DNA of 64,000 nucleotides, taken from NCBI GenBank assembly GCA_944320775.1, contig CALUIV010000002.1, positions 87,224-151,223 of the forward strand, in the 5' to 3' direction. Below the pieces are notes generated by a model that saw only the letters and a program-made list of their open reading frames with translations, made no database searches and was not told where the DNA came from. This document shows, in pieces, positions 53,056 to 64,000 of the stretch. The stretch's first letter is position 1. Each line of letters begins with the position of its first letter. Source of the stretch: an uncultured Paraprevotella sp. (GTDB lineage: Bacteria; Bacteroidota; Bacteroidia; Bacteroidales; Bacteroidaceae). The position numbers were made by a program, and so were the translations under genes.

Positions 53056-55236
53056 ATGAACTCAGATGTAAATTTGACCGCAGAGCTTAAGCGTTATTTT
53101 GGATTTGATACTTTTAAGGGAGATCAAGAGGCTATTATCCGTAATGTTTTGGCAGGCAATGATACTTTTGTCCTGATGCCGACCGGTGGTGGAAAATCTT
53201 TATGTTACCAGTTGCCTTCGCTGCTAATGGAAGGTACGGCTATTGTTATTTCACCCTTGATTGCTTTGATGAAAAATCAAGTTGATGCAATTCGTCAGTT
53301 TAGTGCAGAAGATGGTGTGGCACATTTTATAAATTCTTCGTTGAATAAGACTTCAATAGAGCGTGTCAAGTCTGATATTTTGGCAGGGAAAACTAAATTA
53401 CTTTATGTTGCGCCTGAATCATTGACGAAAGAAGATAATGTGGAGTTTCTGAAAGGAATAAAGATATCATTTTATGCAGTAGATGAAGCGCATTGTATTT
53501 CTGAATGGGGGCATGATTTCCGTCCTGAATATCGACGGATTCGTCCTATCATAAATGAAATCGGTGCTGCTCCCTTGATCGCTTTAACGGCTACGGCAAC
53601 AGATAAGGTGCGTGGTGATATTAAAAAGAATTTAGGAATTCTTGATGCTCGGGAATTTAAAAGTTCATTCAATAGGCCAAATTTATATTATGAGGTTCGT
53701 AATAAGACGAAAGATGTAGACAAGGATATTATTAAATATATCAAGCAGAATGCTGGTAAAAGTGGTATTATTTATTGCTTAAGTCGGAAAAAGGTAGAAG
53801 AACTTGCCGAGATTCTCCGTGCCAATAATATTAATGCACGTGCATATCATGCAGGGATGGATTCTGCCACACGCTCCCAAACACAGGATGATTTTTTAAT
53901 GGAGCGTATAGATGTGATTGTTGCTACGATAGCATTTGGTATGGGAATAGACAAACCGGATGTTCGTTTTGTAATTCATTATGATATACCGAAAAGTCTT
54001 GAAGGATATTATCAGGAAACAGGACGGGCGGGTCGTGATGGAGGAGAAGGCGCTTGTATTACGTTTTATACCCATAAAGATTTGCAAAAGCTTGAGAAAT
54101 TTATGGAAGGTAAACCGGTGGCTGAGCAGGATATTGGTCGGCAGCTATTAAAAGAAACAGCAGCTTACGCTGAATCATCGGTATGTCGCCGTAAATTCTT
54201 GTTACATTATTTCGGAGAGAAATACGAGGTTGAAAATTGTGGAAATTGTGATAACTGTTTACATCCGAAAAATAAAGTGGAAGCAAAAGATATGTTAAAG
54301 TTGGTACTGGAAGTGATTAGTGCCATAAAGGAAAATTTTAAATCCGAGTACGTTATAGACGTAATTGTTGGAAATGATACAGAAGAAGTTCTGGCTCATA
54401 AACATGATAAACTGAAATTATTCGGTTGTGGTGAGGATGAGGAAGATAAAAAGTGGAATGCTGTGATTCGTCAGGCGCTTATAGCCGGATATTTAGAAAA
54501 AGATGTAGAGAATTACGGTATTTTACGTTTGACAGATGCAGGGCGGAAGTTTATGAAGAAGCCTGTTTCTTTTAAAATTACAGAGGATAATGACTTTGAC
54601 GATGAAGAGGAGATCATTCCAGCAAAAGGTGGTGGAGCAGGAGCCGTAGATCCTGCGCTATTTTCAATGTTAAAGGATTTACGTAAAAAGATGTCCAAAC
54701 AGTTGGATGTTCCTCCTTATGTAATTTTCCAGGACCCTTCTCTAGAAGCAATGGCAACTGTTTACCCTGTGAATATTGAAGAGTTACAGAATATTCCGGG
54801 GGTTGGAGCAGGTAAGGCTAAACGTTATGGTGAGGCTTTTTGTGAGTTGATCAAACGTCATTGTGAAGAAAATGAAATAGATCGTCCCGAGGATTTGCGT
54901 GTTCGGACTGTAGCCAACAAATCTAAATTAAAGGTAAGTATTATTCAGAGTATAGATAGAAAGGTTGCTTTGGATGATATTGCTTCTGCAAAAGGTATTG
55001 ATTTCTCAGAATTGTTAGACGAAATTGAAGCCATTGTCTATTCCGGAACAAAACTGAATATAGATTATTTTCTGGAAGAGGTTATGGATGAAGATCATTT
55101 GTTGGATATTTACGATTATTTTAAAGAATCAGAAACGGATAGCTTGGATGAGGCTATGGATGAATTGGGCGATGAATACACTGAAGAAGAAATTAGGCTG
55201 GTTCGGGTGAAGTTCTTGTCAGATATGGCAAATTGA
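53056..55236 (+). CDS. recQ: ATP-dependent DNA helicase RecQ
   Basis: The 726-aa 3'-5' helicase has motif I MPTGGGKSLCYQLP, DEAH box VDEAHCISEWGHDFRP, motif III LTATAT, motif VI YYQETGRAGRDGGEG and the RecQ-Ct zinc site CRRKFLLHYFGE plus CGNCDNC. A winged helix follows, and an HRDC domain lies at about 545-625 (SLEAMATVYPVNIEELQNIPGVG). An extra acidic tail of about 100 residues follows, common in Bacteroidales RecQ1. The ATG at 53056 is used rather than a TTG at 53050. Confidence 0.95.
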   Translation: MNSDVNLTAELKRYFGFDTFKGDQEAIIRNVLAGNDTFVLMPTGGGKSLCYQLPSLLMEGTAIVISPLIALMKNQVDAIRQFSAEDGVAHFINSSLNKTSIERVKSDILAGKTKLLYVAPESLTKEDNVEFLKGIKISFYAVDEAHCISEWGHDFRPEYRRIRPIINEIGAAPLIALTATATDKVRGDIKKNLGILDAREFKSSFNRPNLYYEVRNKTKDVDKDIIKYIKQNAGKSGIIYCLSRKKVEELAEILRANNINARAYHAGMDSATRSQTQDDFLMERIDVIVATIAFGMGIDKPDVRFVIHYDIPKSLEGYYQETGRAGRDGGEGACITFYTHKDLQKLEKFMEGKPVAEQDIGRQLLKETAAYAESSVCRRKFLLHYFGEKYEVENCGNCDNCLHPKNKVEAKDMLKLVLEVISAIKENFKSEYVIDVIVGNDTEEVLAHKHDKLKLFGCGEDEEDKKWNAVIRQALIAGYLEKDVENYGILRLTDAGRKFMKKPVSFKITEDNDFDDEEEIIPAKGGGAGAVDPALFSMLKDLRKKMSKQLDVPPYVIFQDPSLEAMATVYPVNIEELQNIPGVGAGKAKRYGEAFCELIKRHCEENEIDRPEDLRVRTVANKSKLKVSIIQSIDRKVALDDIASAKGIDFSELLDEIEAIVYSGTKLNIDYFLEEVMDEDHLLDIYDYFKESETDSLDEAMDELGDEYTEEEIRLVRVKFLSDMAN

Positions 55237-55330
55237 TGGAGATGGAAGTGAAAAAACAGATAAAAAATAATTAAAACAAATAGTAATGCGTGCAATTTAT
55301 ACAATAAAATAGTATATTTGCACGCAATAA

Positions 55331-56827
<1,497 letters not shown>

Positions 56828-56838
56828 TATGAAAATAT

Positions 56839-56866
56839 AGAAGTATCCTTAGGGATACTTCTTTTA
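56839..56866 (+). terminator. Terminator after guaB
   Basis: A 10- to 11-bp stem (56839-56848 with 56852-56862) and 3-nt loop, then TTTTAAC. Confidence 0.78.
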
Positions 56867-56879
56867 ACTTTATGAAATC

Positions 56880-58298
56880 ATGAAAATGTTCTTATCAGTT
56901 CTTGCTGTTGCCTTGGCTGCACAGATAAGTGCTCAAGATGTTGATCCGGCCGTTATGCGCATTAATGGACATGATGTGTTGAGTTCTGAATTTAAATATT
57001 ATTTTAATAAAAACCGTGATCAGCAATTGAGCGAAGGGCAGATGACTCCACAAGAATATGCACCACTTTTTATTGCATATAAATTGAAGGTTGAAGCTGC
57101 CAAAGATGCAAAATTGGACACGACTCAGGCTTTTCAAGCAGAATATTTAGGATACCGGAACCAACTGGTGCGTAATTCTTTTGTTAGTCCTCAAGCAGAA
57201 GAAGCTGAAGCTAGGGAGTATTATGAGAATATGAAACGAATTATCGGGCCTGAAGGCTTGGTTAAGCCTGCACATATTTTTGTCGGATTACGTCAAAATG
57301 CAAGTCTGGAAGAACAGAAAAAGGCTAAAGAGCGTATTGATTCTTTATATACAGAGTTAAAAAATGGTGCCGATTTTGCACAAATGGCTTTAAAATATTC
57401 GGATGATAAGGCATCGGCAATAAAAGGAGGCGAATTACCTTGGATAGCTAAAAATCAGACTGTGAAAGAGTTTGAAGATATGACTTTTCGTATGCAGAAA
57501 GGTGAGATATCAGAACCTTTTCAGTCTGTTATGGGATATCATATTATAAAAATAAAGGATAAAAAACAGCTGGAGCCTTTCGAAGACCTAAAACAAAATC
57601 TGTTAAGAGAATTAGAGCAACAGGGAATGAAAGAGCGTTTGGCAAAAGTTGTAATAGATTCATTATTGCAAGAACAAGGAGCACCAAGTACTTTGGAAGA
57701 ACTAATGGATCGGGAAGCAGAACGTTTAGCACAATCTAGTTTTGATATGAAGTATTTGATGCAGGAGTATCATGATGGTTTGTTGCTTTATGATTTATGT
57801 TCAAAAGAAATCTGGCAGAAAGCTGCAACCGATACTGTTGGATTAGAAGATTACTTTAAAAAAAATAAGAAGAAATATCGTTGGGATGAGCCACGTTATA
57901 ATGGTGCATTATATTTTTGCCGGTCTCAGGAAATGGTAAAAAAAGTCGCTTCTGCTTTGAAGAGGAAACCAGAAAATGAGTGGCTGAAGATTATTAAAGA
58001 CGAATTTAATTCTGATTCTTTGCAGGTGCGGGTTACACAGAAGGTTTTCAAGAAAGGCGAAAATAAGTATGTTGATTATTTAGCTTTCCGCAGTAAAAAG
58101 AAACCAGTAGAACTACGTTCTTTTAAATCGTATGGTTTAAAGGGTCGCAAACTAAAGAAAGGGCCTAAATATTGGTATGATGCTCAGGCAGCAGTAATAG
58201 CAGATTATCAGTCATTTAAGGAGAAAGAATACGTAGATGAACTGAAAAAACGATATGAAGTGATCGTATTTAATGATGTTTTAGATACGTTAAAGTAA
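56880..58298 (+). CDS. Periplasmic parvulin-type peptidyl-prolyl isomerase
   Basis: The 472-aa protein has a signal peptide (MKMFLSVLAVALAAQISAQ), then a SurA-like helical N-terminal region. One clear parvulin domain lies at about 125-230 (PAHIFVGLRQNAS, ADFAQMALKYSDDKAS, GGELPWIA, FQSVMGYHIIKIKDK). The C-terminal 200 residues look like a degenerate second domain and are Lys-rich. It probably helps outer-membrane proteins fold. It starts a run of four envelope genes ending in mutL. Confidence 0.9.
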   Translation: MKMFLSVLAVALAAQISAQDVDPAVMRINGHDVLSSEFKYYFNKNRDQQLSEGQMTPQEYAPLFIAYKLKVEAAKDAKLDTTQAFQAEYLGYRNQLVRNSFVSPQAEEAEAREYYENMKRIIGPEGLVKPAHIFVGLRQNASLEEQKKAKERIDSLYTELKNGADFAQMALKYSDDKASAIKGGELPWIAKNQTVKEFEDMTFRMQKGEISEPFQSVMGYHIIKIKDKKQLEPFEDLKQNLLRELEQQGMKERLAKVVIDSLLQEQGAPSTLEELMDREAERLAQSSFDMKYLMQEYHDGLLLYDLCSKEIWQKAATDTVGLEDYFKKNKKKYRWDEPRYNGALYFCRSQEMVKKVASALKRKPENEWLKIIKDEFNSDSLQVRVTQKVFKKGENKYVDYLAFRSKKKPVELRSFKSYGLKGRKLKKGPKYWYDAQAAVIADYQSFKEKEYVDELKKRYEVIVFNDVLDTLK

Positions 58299-58323
58299 TG
58301 ATCAGGCAACAGAGAAATCAATT

Positions 58324-59724
58324 ATGGTAAAAATACAAGAAGCAAGACATATTTTTTTATCTCATATCTTAAAATGTTTTGTAATAGGACTTATATGTTG
58401 GTTCGGAGGCACTGGGGCATATTCTCAGTCTAATGTTATTGATGAGGTTATATGGGTTGTTGGCGATGAGGCGATTTTACTTTCGGATGTAGAAGCAGCA
58501 CGATTGGCCGCAGGTCCAGCATCAAATATTCCTCCATGTAAAGTAGCCGAGAATTTGGCAGTCCAGAAATTATTTCTGACACAGGCAGCTGTAGATAGTG
58601 TGGAAGCTCAAAAAGCTGAGATAGATGCTTCTGTTGAAGCTCAGATTAATGAATGGATTATGTTGGCTGGTTCCAAAGAGAAATTAGAAGAGTATAAAAA
58701 TATGACACTTACGCAGATGCGTCAGTCTTTATATGAGCAATTGGGTGATTATTTAACTGCTCAGGCTATGCAACGTAAATTGGCGGGTGATGTGCAGGTA
58801 ACTCCTGCTGAAGTTCGTCGTTTTTTTGCGGATTTGCCTTCTGATAGTTTGCCTTATGTCGATGAACAGGTAGAAGTTCAGCTGGTTATGTTGAAGCCTC
58901 GTATTGCACAATCCGAGATAGATCGTGTCAAGGCTGAATTGCGAGATTATACGGAACGTATTAATTCTGGTGAAACTTCTTTTGCAACGATGGCAACCCT
59001 TTATTCTGAGGATAAAGGAACAGCCCGTCAGGGAGGTGAAATGGATTATACGGGAAGAACAGCTCTTGATCCTGCTTTTGCTGCTACAGCTTTTAGTTTG
59101 ACAGACCCCAAGAAAATATCAAAAATTGTTCAATCGGAATTTGGATATCATATCATCCAGTTGATAGATCGTAGGGGTGATAAAATTAAATTTCGTCATA
59201 TCTTAAGAAGACCTACACCTGCTCAAGCTGATATTGACAGTGCGTTGGTTCAATTGGATTCTATTGCGAATGAGATACGTAAAAACGTATTTTCATTTGA
59301 GGAAGCGGCTGCAGTTATCTCTGAGGATAATGATACACGGAATAATTTTGGTGTGATGACGAATGTTCGTCTTTCTCCAGATGGTTCTGATTATGAGCGG
59401 ACACCAAGATTTCGGATGCAGGAACTTCCACCGGAAATAGCAAAAGCCGTTGCTCAATTGAATATAGGAGAAATTTCGGCTCCTTTTACAATGATGACAT
59501 CGAAAGGTCAAGAAGCGTGTGTCATTGTAAAATTGAGAAATCGTGTGAAGGCACATAGGGCAACTTTAACGGAAGATTTTCAGGTTTTGAAAGCAGTTGT
59601 GTTAGAGAAAAAGCGTCAGGATATCATTCAGAAATGGATCCGGGAAAAGCAAAAGACAACTTATGTCCGAATTAATCCGGAATGGAGTGATTGTGATTTT
59701 CAATATCCGGGGTGGGGCAAGTGA
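58324..59724 (+). CDS. surA: SurA-like peptidyl-prolyl isomerase
   Basis: The 466-aa protein has a signal sequence near residues 10-37 and the SurA N-terminal chaperone module beginning VIDEVIWVVGDEAILLSDVEAAR. The first parvulin domain lies at about 180-285 (FATMATLYSEDKGTARQGGEM, SEFGYHIIQLIDRRGDKIKFRHIL) and a second at about 290-390. It should guide unfolded barrel proteins across the periplasm. It lies 25 bp after the previous isomerase gene. Confidence 0.92.
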   Translation: MVKIQEARHIFLSHILKCFVIGLICWFGGTGAYSQSNVIDEVIWVVGDEAILLSDVEAARLAAGPASNIPPCKVAENLAVQKLFLTQAAVDSVEAQKAEIDASVEAQINEWIMLAGSKEKLEEYKNMTLTQMRQSLYEQLGDYLTAQAMQRKLAGDVQVTPAEVRRFFADLPSDSLPYVDEQVEVQLVMLKPRIAQSEIDRVKAELRDYTERINSGETSFATMATLYSEDKGTARQGGEMDYTGRTALDPAFAATAFSLTDPKKISKIVQSEFGYHIIQLIDRRGDKIKFRHILRRPTPAQADIDSALVQLDSIANEIRKNVFSFEEAAAVISEDNDTRNNFGVMTNVRLSPDGSDYERTPRFRMQELPPEIAKAVAQLNIGEISAPFTMMTSKGQEACVIVKLRNRVKAHRATLTEDFQVLKAVVLEKKRQDIIQKWIREKQKTTYVRINPEWSDCDFQYPGWGK

Positions 59725-59814
59725 TGAAGATGGTAAGGTAACAGATATGTATGCGAACGGTGCCGGATTGCTAGAACCTATTTGGGGATGGCTTTCCGGC
59801 ATCGGTCGTCTGAA

Positions 59815-61644
59815 ATGATAAACGAGTATATGATAAAACAGGGAAAAAAAATATCAATAAAGGCATTTGTGCAGTTGTTTTGTATTTTGTTTCTGATCGG
59901 TTTGGTAGGAACAAATATAGCGGTGGGTGCACCTGAATGCTTGAATACCTACGAGACCAAGCCGGATTTTTTGTTCTTTTCAGAGATGCCAAGATTGCTG
60001 GTTGCTGATACAATGAAGACTACGGGAAATGCCCTCAAAAAGAATGGAGTCGATACAGATCAGCGTCAAAAGAAAAGTTCTTCTAGTGTGCAGCAAGGTC
60101 AGAAGCGTGTTTATTTGTTACATGCTGATGTTTTGAATTATGATGAATGGAAGCATCCTGGTGCTCAAATTTTAACGGGAAATGTACGGTTTCGCCATGA
60201 AGATACCTTTATGGATTGTGATAGTGCATGTTATTATGAGGCAATTAATGCTTTTGACGCATATGGTAATGTACATATGTATCAAGGAGACACATTGATT
60301 TTAATTGGTGATACGCTTTTTTATGATGGTTTGACTAGTGTAGCGCGTATGCGAAGTAATGTTGTGCTTACACATAGGGAGTCTCAGTTGTTTACGGATA
60401 GTCTTGATTATGACCGGGTATATTCTTTAGGGTATTTTTTTGATGGAGGAACATTGGTTGATAAAGACAATATCCTCCAGTCGGATTGGGGAGAATATTC
60501 TCCGAAAACTAAGGAAGCTATTTTTAATTTTAATGTAGAACTCACTAATCCGAATTTTGTGCTTCGTTCAGATACATTGCATTATAATACGGATTCTAAA
60601 AAAGCGCGTATTGTTGGTCCTTCTACAATAGATAGTGAGGATAAGCATATTTATTCAGAATGGGGCGTTTATGATACGCAAACAGAAGAGGCCAATTTGT
60701 TGCATCGTTCATTATTGTATACTGATGATGGAAAAACAATGGTTGGAGATAGTTTATACTATGATGGCACTCGTGAAATAGGAAAGGCGTATCGTAACGT
60801 TGTTTATAATGATTCTGTTTCTAAAAACATGTTTACGGGGCATTATTGTCTTTATAATGATTCGTTGGGGTACTCTGAAGCTGCCGACAGTGCTGTGGCA
60901 ATTGACTATTCGCAAAAAGACACGTTATATGTTCATGCAGATACATTTAAAGTGTTTACATATAATATGAATACGGATAGTGTTTATCGTATGGTACATG
61001 GGTATCATCGAATACGGTCGTATCGTACGGATGTGCAGGCAGTTTGCGATTCAATGGTTTATTCCACTAAAGATTCGTGTTTGACTTTGTATAAAGATCC
61101 GATTATCTGGAATGCCGCTCAGCAGTTGTTGGGGGAAATCGTTCATGTCTTCTTTAATGATTCTACCATTGATTCCGTTCAGATATTATATCAGACACTT
61201 TCTGTAGAAAGAATAGATTCTGTGCATTATAATCAGGTTGCTGGTCGTGAGATACATTCTTATTTTAAGAATGGTGAGTTGGATAACACCTGGGTTGTTG
61301 GTGATGTTGAGGCCAATTATTTTCCTTTTGATGATGACAGTTTAATGATAGGTATGAATAACACTCTGACTAGTGAACTGAAATTATTTATGCAAGAACG
61401 AAAGTTAAATAAAATTTGGACTCCAGCAGCAACAGGAACAATGTATCCGTTGCCGATGATTCCTGCAGATAAACGTTATTTGAAGAATTTCGCTTGGTTT
61501 GATTATATTCGTCCGTTAAATAAAGATGATATCTTTAATTGGCGTCCGAAAAAGGCAGGAACAGAACTTAAGGCTTCCTATAAGTTCCAGGTTCCATTAC
61601 AGACTTTGGATCAGGTGAAAATGAAATTAAAAGAGGAGGAATAA
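59815..61644 (+). CDS. OstA-like / LptA-like periplasmic protein
   Basis: The protein is about 609 aa. A signal-anchor (FVQLFCILFLIGLVGTNIAVG) is followed by a linker and then an OstA/LptA beta-jellyroll region (LTGNVRFRHEDTFMDCDSACYYEA, GNVHMYQGDTLILIGDTLFYDG, about 115-300). Repeated strand motifs then continue to the end (VVGDSLYYDGTREIGKAYRNV-type). It is much larger than E. coli LptA and is the usual Bacteroidales form, probably part of the LPS bridge. Start choice is uncertain between 59815 and 59830; a frame further upstream (59782) lacks a signal. Confidence 0.85.
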   Translation: MINEYMIKQGKKISIKAFVQLFCILFLIGLVGTNIAVGAPECLNTYETKPDFLFFSEMPRLLVADTMKTTGNALKKNGVDTDQRQKKSSSSVQQGQKRVYLLHADVLNYDEWKHPGAQILTGNVRFRHEDTFMDCDSACYYEAINAFDAYGNVHMYQGDTLILIGDTLFYDGLTSVARMRSNVVLTHRESQLFTDSLDYDRVYSLGYFFDGGTLVDKDNILQSDWGEYSPKTKEAIFNFNVELTNPNFVLRSDTLHYNTDSKKARIVGPSTIDSEDKHIYSEWGVYDTQTEEANLLHRSLLYTDDGKTMVGDSLYYDGTREIGKAYRNVVYNDSVSKNMFTGHYCLYNDSLGYSEAADSAVAIDYSQKDTLYVHADTFKVFTYNMNTDSVYRMVHGYHRIRSYRTDVQAVCDSMVYSTKDSCLTLYKDPIIWNAAQQLLGEIVHVFFNDSTIDSVQILYQTLSVERIDSVHYNQVAGREIHSYFKNGELDNTWVVGDVEANYFPFDDDSLMIGMNNTLTSELKLFMQERKLNKIWTPAATGTMYPLPMIPADKRYLKNFAWFDYIRPLNKDDIFNWRPKKAGTELKASYKFQVPLQTLDQVKMKLKEEE

Positions 61645-61646
61645 TT

Positions 61647-61943
61647 ATGGCATTATTTAAGAGCAGAAAGCCGCGGGCTTATGATCATCCTTACATCTAT
61701 TTTGATGAACGGAAAGAAAAGCTGAAGAAAATTGAGGAACGGGCTAAGCGTGAGTTGGGGATGCTGCCTCCCAAGGAGTTTGATCCAGAAGAAATTCGTG
61801 GAACTTTTGTTAAGGCAACGAAACATCTTCGGCGTCAGAAAGAAAGTGGACGGAAGCCTTTAAAAGTGGGTGTTGTTTTAATTATTATCGCGGCGTTAAT
61901 TTATTTATGGCATTATTTGTTGACCGGTAACTTCCGTTTTTAA
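61647..61943 (+). CDS. Small basic inner-membrane protein
   Basis: The 98-aa protein has a charged, helical cytoplasmic part (RAYDHPYIYFDERKEKLKKI, GMLPPKEFDPEEIRGTF, KATKHLRRQKE) and a single C-terminal transmembrane helix (VGVVLIIIAALIYLWHYLL). It begins 2 bp after the OstA-like gene, which suggests translational coupling and a job in envelope biogenesis. I recognise no named family, although the placement before mutL looks conserved in type. Confidence 0.82.
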   Translation: MALFKSRKPRAYDHPYIYFDERKEKLKKIEERAKRELGMLPPKEFDPEEIRGTFVKATKHLRRQKESGRKPLKVGVVLIIIAALIYLWHYLLTGNFRF

Positions 61944-62058
61944 GGAAAATGGTGTTGAAACTTTTATAGTTGGATTTTTAGGCACAAATCGTGACATATG
62001 AGTTTTTTCTCATAGCTTTTGTGTATTATCCTTTATGCGTCATTAATATTAGATTGAT

Positions 62059-63930
62059 ATGAGTGATATTATTCATTTATTACCCGATACTGTAGCAAAT
62101 CAAATTGCAGCCGGTGAGGTGATACAACGTCCGGCTTCAGTTGTAAAAGAGCTTGTAGAGAATGCTATCGATGCAGAAGCTCGGCGTATTGATGTTGTCA
62201 TCATAGATGCAGGTAAAACCTCCATTCAAGTTATAGATGATGGCTTGGGGATGACGGAAACAGATGCGCGTATGGCCTTTGAACGACATGCGACATCAAA
62301 AATATCTCAGGCGGCAGATTTATTTGCATTACGGACAATGGGATTCCGTGGGGAGGCTTTGGCTTCAATTGCTGCAGTTGCACAAGTAGAACTTCGGACG
62401 CGGCGTGAAGGGGATCAATATGGTACAAAACTGACTATAGAGGGATCTCAGGTTGTTTCTCTGGAACCTGATGCTTGCGCAAAAGGTAGTAGCTTCTTGG
62501 TGCGTAATTTGTTCTTTAATGTGCCGGCAAGACGTAAATTCTTAAAATCCAATCAAACAGAACTCAGTAATATAGTGCAAGAGTTCGAACGGGTAGCGTT
62601 GGTTCATCCAGAGATTTCGTTCAGTCTGACGCATAATGGAACATCGATGATGGTTTTGCCTCCAACTTCTTTAAGGCAACGTATCATTAATATTTTCGGT
62701 AAAAGATTAAATGAACAGTTGCTGACTGTTGAGGTTGATACTTCTCTAGTTCGATTGACTGGTTTTATCGGTAAGCCTGAAGCTGCTCGTAAAAAGGGTG
62801 TACATCAATATTTTTTTGTAAATAGTCGTTTTATGAGACATGGCTATTTCCATAAGGCTGTTTTAGAAGCTTTTGATCGTTTGGTTGCCGATGGTGAACA
62901 GGTTCCATATTTTTTATATTTTGATGTTGATCCTGCGAATATTGATGTGAACATACATCCGACAAAGACTGAAATCAAGTTTGAAAATGAGTTGGCTATA
63001 TGGCAAATCATAGTTGCTGCCATACGTGAAGCTTTGGGGCGTTTTAATGCAGTGCCGACGATCGATTTCGATACGGAGGGACGTCCGGAGGATATTCCTG
63101 TTTTTGGAAGTTCTGTAGAACTTTCTTCTGATGTGCCGCAACCGCAGGTTGATGCAACTTTTAATCCTTTTACGACAACTCGAAAAACAGGGGAAAATTC
63201 AAACAAATTTGCTTCTAATTCAAATAAATCTGTTTTTTCTTCATCTTCAGAAGGATGGGAGTCATTATATACATCTGCAGCAGGAGCAGATTTCGAACAT
63301 GATACAGATCATATTCAGGCTCCAGAAGATGATGTTCAGCTTTCTTTATCTTCGGTTGGAATGGAGTCTGCACAATTGTATTTTCAATTTAAGGGGCGTT
63401 ATATCATAACTTCTGTAAAATCAGGTTTAATGATCATTGAACAGCATCGTGCTCATTTGCGAGTCTTGTTCGATCGTTATATAGAGCAGATGACGTCTGG
63501 AGTTATTGCCTCTCAAGGTTTATTATTTCCGGAAGTGATTCAGTTGTCTCCTTCAGAATGTGTGATTTTGGAACATTTGGAGGAAGATTTACAGAAACTT
63601 GGGTTGGATATTACAAATCTGGGTGGAGGTAGTTTCTCTGTGAATGCAATTCCAACTGGAGCGGAAGGACTTTCACCGGAGCAGATAGTTCGGGACATGC
63701 TTCATTGTGTTATGGAAAAAGGTAATAACTTGTCGGATGAGATTCAGCAGAGACTTGCTTTGTCACTAGCCCGGCAGACGGCAATACCTGTAGGACAGGT
63801 CTTGGGAGAGGATGAAATGGAAAATCTGGTAGATAGTCTGTTTGCTTGTTCTACCCCCAATTACACTCCAGATGGTAAAGTGATTATTGCCATATTACAG
63901 CAAGAGGATGTAGATCGCTTATTTAATTAA
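62059..63930 (+). CDS. mutL: DNA mismatch repair protein MutL
   Basis: The 623-aa protein has the GHKL ATPase motifs [24 protein letters not shown] (I), [10 protein letters not shown] (II), HATSK and [12 protein letters not shown] (III), and a transducer domain up to about residue 330 ([10 protein letters not shown]). A linker of low complexity (Ser/Asn-rich, about 370-405) precedes the dimerisation domain. The endonuclease signature DQHA-x2-E-x4-E appears here as [12 protein letters not shown] (from residue 461), with both Glu replaced, and no CPHGRP-like motif is seen near the end ([12 protein letters not shown]). Confidence 0.94.
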   Translation: MSDIIHLLPDTVANQIAAGEVIQRPASVVKELVENAIDAEARRIDVVIIDAGKTSIQVIDDGLGMTETDARMAFERHATSKISQAADLFALRTMGFRGEALASIAAVAQVELRTRREGDQYGTKLTIEGSQVVSLEPDACAKGSSFLVRNLFFNVPARRKFLKSNQTELSNIVQEFERVALVHPEISFSLTHNGTSMMVLPPTSLRQRIINIFGKRLNEQLLTVEVDTSLVRLTGFIGKPEAARKKGVHQYFFVNSRFMRHGYFHKAVLEAFDRLVADGEQVPYFLYFDVDPANIDVNIHPTKTEIKFENELAIWQIIVAAIREALGRFNAVPTIDFDTEGRPEDIPVFGSSVELSSDVPQPQVDATFNPFTTTRKTGENSNKFASNSNKSVFSSSSEGWESLYTSAAGADFEHDTDHIQAPEDDVQLSLSSVGMESAQLYFQFKGRYIITSVKSGLMIIEQHRAHLRVLFDRYIEQMTSGVIASQGLLFPEVIQLSPSECVILEHLEEDLQKLGLDITNLGGGSFSVNAIPTGAEGLSPEQIVRDMLHCVMEKGNNLSDEIQQRLALSLARQTAIPVGQVLGEDEMENLVDSLFACSTPNYTPDGKVIIAILQQEDVDRLFN

Positions 63931-64000
63931 CTTAAGTTTCGCAAGTAAAGTGTAGCTCCTCAGGCGGCTGGTGTCAGCCTGTCGAAAGCCTGCTTCACAG
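63931..64000. other. Right edge after mutL
   Basis: Seventy bases follow the mutL stop; I see neither a terminator nor a gene start in them. Confidence 0.5.

Overview
The window is a chromosomal segment of a gut-type Bacteroidota, order Bacteroidales. Three things point there: promoters of the form TTTG-N19..21-TAnnTTTG in front of many genes, a tmRNA encoding the tag GENNYALAA, and family content such as DUF3256, DUF4831, an OstA-like protein, a stand-alone AICAR transformylase and many SusC/TonB-type or beta-barrel outer-membrane proteins. A Parabacteroides-like genome is my best guess, but the sequence alone does not settle the genus.

Region 1 (1-6456): the start of a reverse-strand outer-membrane beta-barrel/TonB-receptor-like gene that runs off the left edge, then a strongly expressed-looking operon etfB-etfA-acyl-CoA dehydrogenase with a canonical promoter, a long leader and a clear terminator.

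Region 2 (about 6475-11063) is the only accessory-looking region. It sits between the acyl-CoA dehydrogenase and truA and is bounded by a 43-bp direct repeat (41/43 identical); the right copy carries part of the truA promoter. Inside are a three-gene ATGA-coupled operon (DUF3791 protein, DUF3990 ADP-ribosyltransferase-like protein, small helical protein), a 175-bp inverted repeat pair (173/175 identical) enclosing about 3 kb, a GC-rich fused remnant of a DNA/RNA non-specific endonuclease and probably an SDR enzyme, a surface lipoprotein gene with its own promoter, and a frameshifted tyrosine-recombinase remnant. This is the most likely place for an undescribed system.

Region 3 (11092-25022) is housekeeping: truA, an EamA transporter, DUF3256, an M28-like peptidase, rpmE (type B L31), fructose-bisphosphate aldolase, a coiled-coil outer-membrane-type protein, DUF4831, NAD(P)HX repair enzyme, hpt-adk-obg-pgeF, and AICAR transformylase with a small basic protein.

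Region 4 (25053-31472): a beta-helix lipoprotein with its TonB-dependent receptor, a cluster of small envelope proteins, and the tmRNA gene.

Region 5 (31747-40397): an AT-rich exopolysaccharide cluster with an SLBB export protein, a Wzz-like chain-length protein, an EpsG-type polymerase and four glycosyltransferases, but no flippase or initiating transferase in view.

Region 6 (40565-46660): a likely aromatic 2-oxo-acid fermentation operon of nitrilase-family amidase, IorA, IorB, aminotransferase, phenylacetate-CoA ligase and an ACT-domain protein. The expected flow is amino acid to arylpyruvate to arylacetyl-CoA to arylacetate, with ATP formed by running the ligase backwards.

Region 7 (46870-63930): MlaF/MlaE, LptB, trigger factor, ClpP, ClpX, RecQ, GuaB, then an envelope-biogenesis run of two parvulin-type isomerases, an OstA-like protein, a small membrane protein and MutL.
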